Assembly: GCA_020722985.1 (NCBI GenBank)
Contig: DYJU01000019.1
Location: 1 to 33,942, forward strand
Direction of reading: 5' to 3'
From: Candidatus Methylomirabilis sp.
Lineage (GTDB): Bacteria; Oederibacteriota; PGYV01; DYJU01
DNA length: 33,942 nt
The notes below the pieces were generated by a model, which worked only from the letters and a program-made list of their open reading frames with translations, did not search any database and was not told the origin of the DNA. Made by a program: the position numbers and the translations under genes. Position 1 is the stretch's first letter. Each line of letters begins with the position of its first letter. This document shows, in pieces, positions 8,514 to 15,168 of this stretch.

Positions 8514-9834
8514 GAATTCCTATTCTACAAAAAATTTTTATTTTATTAACTATTTTTTTTATTTGCGTTTTTTTCAATCCAGGATAAACCCCAACCCAAA
8601 AACTATTATTCATAACAAAATCAGTATTTTCCAGATTACCAGATATCCTGTATAATTTTTGTTTAGAAGCATTAACAAAACATGGCTGTCTTACTATATT
8701 ACCGGCAAATAGCATACGAGTTTGTATTTGATTTTTTTCAAGGTATTTTATCATCTCATCTCTTTTTATTTTTTTATTTTTAATGGTCATTAAAAATCCA
8801 AACCACGCTGGCTTTAAATTTTTCTCTTTATCAGGCAATATTAAAATATCAGATAAATCTGATAAATTTTCTCTTAAATATTGCCAGTTTTCATTTCTTT
8901 TCTTAATAAATTCAGGCAATTTGTCAATCTGGGCACACCCTATGGCTGCCTGTAAATCTGTTGCTTTTAAATTATAACCAAAATGTGAATAAACGTATTT
9001 GTGGTCATAACCCAACGGTAATTTACCATATTTTTTATCAAACCTGTGACCACAGGTATTATCTCTACCAGGTAAACAATAACAATCTCGTCCCCAATCT
9101 CTTAAAGACAATGCTATTTTATAAAGTAAATCATTGTTTGTATATACCGCTCCACCTTCTCCGGTTGTTATATGATGTGCTGGATAAAAACTGGATGTCC
9201 CTATATCACCAAAAGTCCCTGTGTATTGCCATTTACCATTTAATTTATACATTGCACCTAATGAATCACAGTTATCTTCTATAAGCCATAAATTATATTT
9301 TTCACAGAATTCTTTTATACTTTTTATATCAAATGGATTACCCATAGTATGAGCTAAAAATACTGCTTTTGTTTTTTTACTTATTGCCTTTTTTAATTTT
9401 GTAATATCAATATTGTATTGAGGAATTTCAATATCTACAAAAACTGGTTTGGCGCCATATTGAATTATCGGTGAAATTGTTGTTGGAAAACAGGCAGCAA
9501 CAGTTATTACTTCATCGCCTTTTTTTATTGCTCTCTTTCCTAATAAAGGTGATGTAAGTGTCATAAATGCCAATAAATTTGCAGACGAACCGGAATTCAC
9601 AAATAAACTGTGTTTAATTTTTAAAAAATCCGACAATTTCTTTTCAAATTGCAGGGTCCAGCGTCCAGCTGTTAACCAGAATTCTAATGAAGCATCTATT
9701 AAATTTAAAATTTCTTTTTCATCATAAACTCTACCAGCATACGGTATTTTGGTTAAATTTTTATTTTTGTGAAATTTTTTATAATATTCAATCACTTTAC
9801 TAAAAATTTCTTTTTTTAATTTTTCCTGTTGCAT
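8497..9834 (-). CDS. rfbH: CDP-6-deoxy-4-hexulose 3-dehydrase (E1; DegT/DnrJ fold, PMP and [2Fe-2S])
   Basis: The 445-residue length is close to the usual of about 437. The E1 signature is clear: SFYPAHHITTGEGG (214-227) places histidine where PLP aminotransferases have the Schiff-base lysine, so the enzyme should bind PMP and dehydrate rather than transaminate. DWGRDCYCLPGRDNTCG has Cys251, Cys253 and Cys261 (C-X-C-X7-C), which together with an upstream cysteine (Cys189 is a candidate) bind the [2Fe-2S] cluster in characterised E1. It removes the C3 hydroxyl of CDP-4-keto-6-deoxy-D-glucose. It follows rfbG by 11 bases. The partner reductase E3 (a ferredoxin-FAD protein) is not in this window, so electrons must come from elsewhere. 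Confidence 0.93.
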   Translation of the reverse strand: MQQEKLKKEIFSKVIEYYKKFHKNKNLTKIPYAGRVYDEKEILNLIDASLEFWLTAGRWTLQFEKKLSDFLKIKHSLFVNSGSSANLLAFMTLTSPLLGKRAIKKGDEVITVAACFPTTISPIIQYGAKPVFVDIEIPQYNIDITKLKKAISKKTKAVFLAHTMGNPFDIKSIKEFCEKYNLWLIEDNCDSLGAMYKLNGKWQYTGTFGDIGTSSFYPAHHITTGEGGAVYTNNDLLYKIALSLRDWGRDCYCLPGRDNTCGHRFDKKYGKLPLGYDHKYVYSHFGYNLKATDLQAAIGCAQIDKLPEFIKKRNENWQYLRENLSDLSDILILPDKEKNLKPAWFGFLMTIKNKKIKRDEMIKYLEKNQIQTRMLFAGNIVRQPCFVNASKQKLYRISGNLENTDFVMNNSFWVGVYPGLKKTQIKKIVNKIKIFCRIGIHGHSK

Positions 9835-9845
9835 AAATACCCTTT

Positions 9846-10982
9846 TTATAAATTAAAATAATTTTTTATCTGACTATCTACTATTTTTACTGGATTATCA
9901 CCTGAAAGAAACCCATCATACCACTGTGCCGTTAATTCAATTGCTTTTTCTATATTTATTTCTGGCATCCAATTTAATATTTTTTTTGCTTTTGTATTAT
10001 CCAGTTTTAAAACTTCTGCTTCATTATATTTTTTATTCTTTTTAATTATTATTTTAAATTTATTTCCGGTTTTTTCATTAAACAATTTCACCAAATCTAT
10101 ATTTTTTATAAAATCCTTCTTCTCTGGTCCGAAATTATAACTCCCTTCTATTTTTTTATCCACATATTGCTTCTGAGATAAAAGTAAATATCCATATATG
10201 CAATCTAAAATATATTGATAAGGTCTTATTGACTGTGGATTTCTTATTATAACTGTTTTTTTACTTTTTAATGCTTTATAACAATCAGGTATTATTCTAT
10301 ATTTGGCAAAATCACCGCCACCTATAACATTGCCCGAACGTGCAACTGATAAAGCAGGTAAATTTCTGTCATTAAAGAAAGATTTTCTATAACTGTAAGT
10401 CAAAATATCTGAACAGGATTTTGAATTAGAATATGGATCACTACCACATAATTTATCATCTTCTTTATATAGGATATCTTTTCCTTCATTTAAATAAACC
10501 TTATCTGTCGTTATGTTTATTATGGATTTTATTGACGAAATATATCTACATGCCTGTAATAAATTAGAAGTCCCCATCACATTAACCTGATATGTATATA
10601 AAGGTTTTATATATGAATCAATAACCAATGGTTGGGCAGCAAGATGAAAAATAATTTCTGGTTTTATTTTTTTCATAACTTTTAATAATTTTTTATAATC
10701 CCTGATATCACCTGTTATTGATTCCATATCATCTTTTAAATTTAAAATTTCAAATAAATTGGGATTGGTTGGCGCTTTTAAAGCATAACCATATACTTTT
10801 GCGCCTGCAATAATAAGTGTTCGGGAAAGCCAAGCACCTTTAAATCCGGTATGTCCGGTAATCAGAATTTTTTTCCTGGCAAAAAAATCAAATCTTAAAC
10901 GTTTGGATGCTTTGATGCTTATAGGGTTAGATGATTGGAAAGTTGGGAGTTGGAATGATTGTATGCTTGATTGCTTTTCCAT
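9846..10982 (-). CDS. rfbG: CDP-glucose 4,6-dehydratase with a repeat-derived N-terminal extension
   Basis: This extended SDR has GHTGFKGAWL (43-52), the active-site ITTDKVY (157-163) and YSNSK (Tyr184, Lys188), all typical of RfbG, which converts CDP-glucose to CDP-4-keto-6-deoxyglucose. The family normally begins about 15 residues before the glycine loop. Here residues about 2-29 are a Ser/Gln/Pro-rich stretch (SSIQSFQLPTFQSSNP and onward) encoded by low-complexity repeat DNA that flanks the inserted four-helix-bundle gene. No ATG, GTG or TTG lies nearer the fold in frame. The ATG follows directly on the stop codon of the inserted gene, and its AAGGAG lies inside that gene. The insertion therefore seems to have supplied a new translation start. 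The core looks intact. Confidence 0.92.
   Translation of the reverse strand: MEKQSSIQSFQLPTFQSSNPISIKASKRLRFDFFARKKILITGHTGFKGAWLSRTLIIAGAKVYGYALKAPTNPNLFEILNLKDDMESITGDIRDYKKLLKVMKKIKPEIIFHLAAQPLVIDSYIKPLYTYQVNVMGTSNLLQACRYISSIKSIINITTDKVYLNEGKDILYKEDDKLCGSDPYSNSKSCSDILTYSYRKSFFNDRNLPALSVARSGNVIGGGDFAKYRIIPDCYKALKSKKTVIIRNPQSIRPYQYILDCIYGYLLLSQKQYVDKKIEGSYNFGPEKKDFIKNIDLVKLFNEKTGNKFKIIIKKNKKYNEAEVLKLDNTKAKKILNWMPEINIEKAIELTAQWYDGFLSGDNPVKIVDSQIKNYFNL
10901..10978. repeat. Low-complexity GATGCTT-type repeat, left flank of inserted cassette
   Basis: On the plus strand this stretch is built from imperfect units such as GTTTGGATGC, TTTGATGCTT, TTAGATGATTGG and GTATGCTTGATTGC, unlike the AT-only background. 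It is the inverted counterpart of the repeat on the other side of the four-helix-bundle gene, and it encodes the odd N-terminus of RfbG. Confidence 0.7.
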
Positions 10983-11339
10983 TTAAATATCACTCCTTAA
11001 TAATTTACTTTTTAAAAAATTAATTTTATTGCCTAAAATTGATATTTTTTCCTTCAAATCTCCTTTGGCTTTTATAAAACCAAGTTCTTCACAAATCGTT
11101 AAAATGGCTTTTATTTCGAAAAGTGATGCAATTGCGGTTGTTAAAAAATTCGCAAAGTCTTTGGCAGTCTTTCTGTTTTTTCCTTCTGCTATATTTAGGG
11201 CAATTGAAGGGACAGCCTTTTTCAATTGAAGTTTAATATTATACTCCTTTGATTTAGGCAGTTTTTCTGAAATTAAATATATTTCCTTTATCAATTTCAC
11301 ACTTTCCTGCCATATTATCAACTCTTTATACATATTCAT
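10983..11339 (-). CDS. Four-helix-bundle protein of the S23/IVP-like (TIGR02436/bAvd) family
   Basis: The protein is 118 residues from the ATG at 11339, which has GGAAGG nine bases upstream. A longer form from 11384 adds 15 residues encoded by flanking repeat DNA and is less likely. Family landmarks are YKELIIWQESVKLIKEIY at the start, LQLKKAVPSIALNIAEG in the middle, then KDFANFLTTAIASLFEIKA and a helix containing ICEELGF. Members are small basic helical bundles, first noticed in 23S rRNA intervening sequences and related to the accessory protein of diversity-generating retroelements; their role outside those settings is unknown. It sits between rfbF and rfbG, flanked by inverted low-complexity repeats, which marks it as an inserted cassette rather than a pathway gene. 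It is co-oriented with the operon and may be nearly neutral to it. Confidence 0.85.
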   Translation of the reverse strand: MNMYKELIIWQESVKLIKEIYLISEKLPKSKEYNIKLQLKKAVPSIALNIAEGKNRKTAKDFANFLTTAIASLFEIKAILTICEELGFIKAKGDLKEKISILGNKINFLKSKLLRSDI

Positions 11340-11345
11340 ATTATT

Positions 11346-11450
11346 CGCCCTTCCAATCTTCCAAGCAATTGAACCTCTAAGCATCTAATCACCTAAACCT
11401 CCACCCATCTGAGCATCCAAGCATCTAAACATCCGGGTATCCAGCCCTCC
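11346..11450. repeat. Low-complexity GATGCTT-type repeat, right flank of inserted cassette
   Basis: On the minus strand this reads as tandem degenerate units such as GGATGTTTAG, ATGCTTGGATGCTC, TTAGATGCTTAGAGG and GCTTGGAAGATTGG. The same motif family occurs in inverted orientation at 10901-10978, so the four-helix-bundle gene lies between inverted repeats. The element also encodes the last nine or so residues of RfbF and its stop codon. Confidence 0.7.
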
Positions 11451-12231
11451 GCTTCTCCCATATCATCCATGGTGCTTTTCCACTTTCAAATAATTTATCC
11501 AAAAGTATTTTGTCTCTCATAGTATCAAGACATTGCCAGAAGCCCGTATGTTTATACGCTGCGAGTTGATTTTCTTTACTTAATTTTTCTAATACATCTT
11601 TTTCAAATATTGTTTTATCACCTTTTTTTATATAATCAAACACCTTCCTGTTAAGAACCATAAAACCTCCATTTATCCATCCACCATTTTCTTTTCTTTT
11701 TTCTACAAAATCAACTGTTACATTGTTTTTTTTAAACTCTACATTTCCAAACCTTGCCCCTGGCTGGACAGCTGTAATAATTGCTATCTTTTTATGTTTT
11801 TTATAAAAATTCAAAAGTTTATTTATATTAACATTACTCACTCCATCTCCATAGGTCAACATAAATAAATCTTCTTCTATATATTTTTCAATTCTCCCAA
11901 TCCTGCCACCTGTTGCGGTGTTTAACCCGGTATCAACCAGCGTTACCTTCCACGGCTCTGCAATATTATTATGAATTACCATTTTATTCTCTGATGCAAA
12001 ATCAAAAGTGACATCTGAATTATGCAGGTAATAATTTGCAAAATACTCTTTTATCATATAACCTTTATAACCACAGCAAATAATAAACTCATCAAATCCA
12101 TAATAAGAATAAATTTTCATAATATGCCAGAGTATTGGTAAATTTCCTATTTCTATCATTGGTTTAGGTTTTAAATGGCTTTCTTCGCTTATTCTAGCCC
12201 CAAAACCACCTGCCAATATTACAACTTTCAT
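11425..12231 (-). CDS. rfbF: Glucose-1-phosphate cytidylyltransferase
   Basis: This 268-residue enzyme makes CDP-glucose from CTP and glucose-1-phosphate, the first step of CDP-3,6-dideoxyhexose synthesis. The nucleotidyltransferase signature GGFGARISEESHLKPKPM spans 8-25, the metal/nucleotide motif YGDG is at 127-130, and NGGFMVL and HTGFWQCLDTMRD follow as in RfbF. The family usually ends shortly after the APWMIWE segment (253-259). Here a tail of nine residues (KRRAGYPDV) follows, read from the repeat DNA flanking the inserted four-helix-bundle gene, so the native stop codon appears to have been displaced. Catalytic parts are complete. It starts 16 bases after the preceding GT39 gene. Confidence 0.94.
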   Translation of the reverse strand: MKVVILAGGFGARISEESHLKPKPMIEIGNLPILWHIMKIYSYYGFDEFIICCGYKGYMIKEYFANYYLHNSDVTFDFASENKMVIHNNIAEPWKVTLVDTGLNTATGGRIGRIEKYIEEDLFMLTYGDGVSNVNINKLLNFYKKHKKIAIITAVQPGARFGNVEFKKNNVTVDFVEKRKENGGWINGGFMVLNRKVFDYIKKGDKTIFEKDVLEKLSKENQLAAYKHTGFWQCLDTMRDKILLDKLFESGKAPWMIWEKRRAGYPDV

Positions 12232-12247
12232 AATATACCTCCGAAAA

Positions 12248-15148
12248 TTATTTAAAAGGCTTCAATTTATAATATTCTATTGTTTTAAACTCTTTATCAT
12301 CTGGTTCTTTAACTTTTAATTTAAAATAAGATCCAGATACAGACTGTATAATACTGGCATAAGATTTTACCCTGATTTTATGCCAGCCTTTCTTTAAATG
12401 AATTTCTTTTTTATCTTTTTTTTCACCTGCAATTGTAAAAATCTCATTATTACCCACCTGTATTATATTACAAAATTCTTTTGGTGAAAATAGATAAAAA
12501 TCATATTCTCCTTCTTTTTCCGCATAATAATATCCATTCCATGTGACATTGAATTCTCCTTCACCCGGAATGAAATTTATATCTGGATTGAACCAGTTTA
12601 TTCTTTTAATTATATTGTTTTCTCTTTTCTTTAATTTATTTCCAGAAAGTTCTGCTTTATAAATAGCATCAATACCAAAAATTTTATTATTTGTAAAAAA
12701 GATATTTTGGAGCAGTTCATTTTTTGAGTTTTTTATAGTTATATTTAATTTTTTATCTAAAGAAAATTTCTGTAATATTATTTTTAAACTATGTAATCCT
12801 TTTGTTAATTTATATCCTGTATATTTTTTATTATCTACAATTACTTCAAAATCCGCATCTTCAATATTGAATTCATATTTATCGGTATCTGTTAGTTCAA
12901 AAGAACCAGTTAATTCAATTCTGCCACAATTTACAGGTAAAAATTCATTGTATATCTTCTCGCTTTTAATTATTTTATTATCAGAATAATAATTAGCAAT
13001 TAATCCCTGCGCATTAATTATGTCATCCCTTGAAATTTTTATTGCCAGAAACAAATATTCTGGGAAAACAGGATCAATCCAGAATTTTAAATTTTCTTCA
13101 TTTTTAATCTTTTCTATTATTAAATTTGGAAAAAATTCCTTTAAATAATCAAAATAACCATCAAATATGCCTTCCACGAGAAATATTACATTTGTATTAA
13201 TTTTTTGCAATTCATTTAATCTTATTGTAAATATATCTTTTATCTCTGGTTTTATCAAACTTTTATAGCACTGCATACAGAACATTGATCTATTATTAAA
13301 ATAAAATTGTGAAATAAATATTTTATTTTCATTACTATTTTTTAAAACAAATTTCTCAATTTCTCTGTTCACATAATCAAATTGTTCTTTCATTATTGGA
13401 TCTTTAGCATATTTTTCAAAATAATCATTTTTTGTAACGTAAATTGAATTAATTGTTAGTATTATTATTACAATAAAATAAATATACTTAGAACCACAAT
13501 TAAACAATTCTTCAAAAGATTTATAGATTACATTCGCACCGAGTCCTGCAACAATTGCAAGAGCTGGAAAAATAAGAATCATTCTAAAATAATACGGATT
13601 TGAATGGTGAGAAAAATATATTTCTGGCAACATGGAAACAACAAGCCATACCAAAATTACAAGATTATTTTTACTTTTCCATCCATATAAAAGATAACCT
13701 ATTCCCAAAATAAATAAAAATGCTTCCAACCCTGTAAAAATTGGTCTGAAAGGCAAATTAACATATTCATAATTTGAGCCTTTGACAATAAAAGAATAAA
13801 AGATATCCTTAAAATTATGATAAAAAGTGATAAATAATTCTTTACTTATTCCAGTTGGGCTAATTCCTGTTGCCCTTTGTGTGAAAATATTAAATTGAGT
13901 AATGATAAAATAAAGTAATGGAAAAAAGAAAATTAAAAATGATAATAAAAATATAAATAAAACAATTAAATTCTTATATGTTTTTTTTATTCTTGTTATT
14001 TCAAAACAGTATATAAAGAAAATTAAAATAGCAATTAAAATATGAACTTTTGCAGAATGATAGGTATACATATTAAAAGCAGTAAAAATTCCCGCTATAA
14101 CAATATAAGCAATATTTCCTTTTTTTATCCCTTTTATTAAAAAATATAAGCCCAATACTAAATAAAAAATTGCTAAATATAAACCATTATCCAATCTGGA
14201 ATATAATATAAATATAAAAGATAAAGAAAAAATTATTGTTGAAAAGATTGCTATTTTTTTATCATATAATTCTTTTACTAAAAAGAAAAAAATAGGAATT
14301 GATATTATTGAATGCAATACCATAAAAATCCTCATGTTTAACATATCAAATCCAAATATCTTTAAAAAATAATACATTTCATAAAATATCAAAGATGCCG
14401 AAGATACATCTATGTCACCAATAAAAACACCAATACTTTTACCAGATGCTATTTGATTAATAATGTCAAATGCCCTTCTTACATCATAGGTAAAACCTGG
14501 AGGAATATCAGCGAATTTAATAATTCTTAAAAAAATAGCAATAGCAAATAAAAAAAATAAAAATAATATTTCTTCTTTATATATTTTTTCTTCATCAATG
14601 AAATTTTTTTTATTAAAAATTGAACCGAAAATAAAAGCCATAAAAAAAATAAGCAATAAAAAATAAAATAAATTATATTTTTTAAAAGCAAAAATAGAAA
14701 AAATAACCAGTATCAAAACTATTGAAAATTTAATCGATAAATTTTTTACTTTTTCTTTTTTTAATAATTCCGAACCGGCTGTGCATATTACATTTATCTT
14801 TTTCATTAAACTGAATAAACAAATATATGAACAAATGCTTAGTAAATAAAAAACATTATGCCAGTTTTTAATGTATGCAAAAATAGCAAAAAGAAAAAGT
14901 ATTGTTGCACTTATTGTAAGAAAAAGATATTTATTATACCTATAATAAAATATATATATTTCACTATTTACTTTTTTAGAATAAAAATAGAAAAATATTA
15001 AAATTATAAATAAGGAAAATATTAATAATAAAATTCCAATATTATTAAAAGCATTTCTATTTAAAATATATGCAGAAACTATAAAAAATAAAATACCAAT
15101 TATTAATAACCAATTTTTTTTTTCATAATTACTAAAATTTTTAAACAT
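12248..15148 (-). CDS. GT-C (GT39/PMT-like) membrane glycosyltransferase with C-terminal PA14-like domains
   Basis: This 966-residue paralogue has about six N-terminal helices to residue 180. A loop LRIIKFADIPPGFTYD then ends in Asp222 at the expected acidic GT-C position, and more helices run to about 565. The C-terminal extracytoplasmic part has one beta-rich unit at about 735-790 (FEVIVDNK, LTKGLHSLKI) and another at about 860-950 (FNVTWNGYYYAEKEGEYDF, LKKGWHKIRV). The segment FFTNNKIFGIDAIY matches FIDSDKIFGLVAYY and FVNSDKIYGLKGEYY in the other two paralogues, which shows common descent. Only a single acid (YD) is visible where the third paralogue has DE. It lies 20 bases from the preceding gene. 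Divergence among the three suggests different donor or acceptor sugars. Confidence 0.8.
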   Translation of the reverse strand: MFKNFSNYEKKNWLLIIGILFFIVSAYILNRNAFNNIGILLLIFSLFIILIFFYFYSKKVNSEIYIFYYRYNKYLFLTISATILFLFAIFAYIKNWHNVFYLLSICSYICLFSLMKKINVICTAGSELLKKEKVKNLSIKFSIVLILVIFSIFAFKKYNLFYFLLLIFFMAFIFGSIFNKKNFIDEEKIYKEEILFLFFLFAIAIFLRIIKFADIPPGFTYDVRRAFDIINQIASGKSIGVFIGDIDVSSASLIFYEMYYFLKIFGFDMLNMRIFMVLHSIISIPIFFFLVKELYDKKIAIFSTIIFSLSFIFILYSRLDNGLYLAIFYLVLGLYFLIKGIKKGNIAYIVIAGIFTAFNMYTYHSAKVHILIAILIFFIYCFEITRIKKTYKNLIVLFIFLLSFLIFFFPLLYFIITQFNIFTQRATGISPTGISKELFITFYHNFKDIFYSFIVKGSNYEYVNLPFRPIFTGLEAFLFILGIGYLLYGWKSKNNLVILVWLVVSMLPEIYFSHHSNPYYFRMILIFPALAIVAGLGANVIYKSFEELFNCGSKYIYFIVIIILTINSIYVTKNDYFEKYAKDPIMKEQFDYVNREIEKFVLKNSNENKIFISQFYFNNRSMFCMQCYKSLIKPEIKDIFTIRLNELQKINTNVIFLVEGIFDGYFDYLKEFFPNLIIEKIKNEENLKFWIDPVFPEYLFLAIKISRDDIINAQGLIANYYSDNKIIKSEKIYNEFLPVNCGRIELTGSFELTDTDKYEFNIEDADFEVIVDNKKYTGYKLTKGLHSLKIILQKFSLDKKLNITIKNSKNELLQNIFFTNNKIFGIDAIYKAELSGNKLKKRENNIIKRINWFNPDINFIPGEGEFNVTWNGYYYAEKEGEYDFYLFSPKEFCNIIQVGNNEIFTIAGEKKDKKEIHLKKGWHKIRVKSYASIIQSVSGSYFKLKVKEPDDKEFKTIEYYKLKPFK

Positions 15149-15168
15149 ATATGTCTCGTCTTAAATTA

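Noticed and set aside
8961-9284. 107-codon plus-strand ORF opposite rfbH
   Set aside because: It mirrors the conserved E1 core on the other strand and its translation has no protein-like pattern.
11340-11384. Upstream ATG extending the four-helix-bundle protein by 15 residues
   Set aside because: The extension is encoded by the flanking repeat, lacks family similarity, and the ATG at 11339 has the better RBS.
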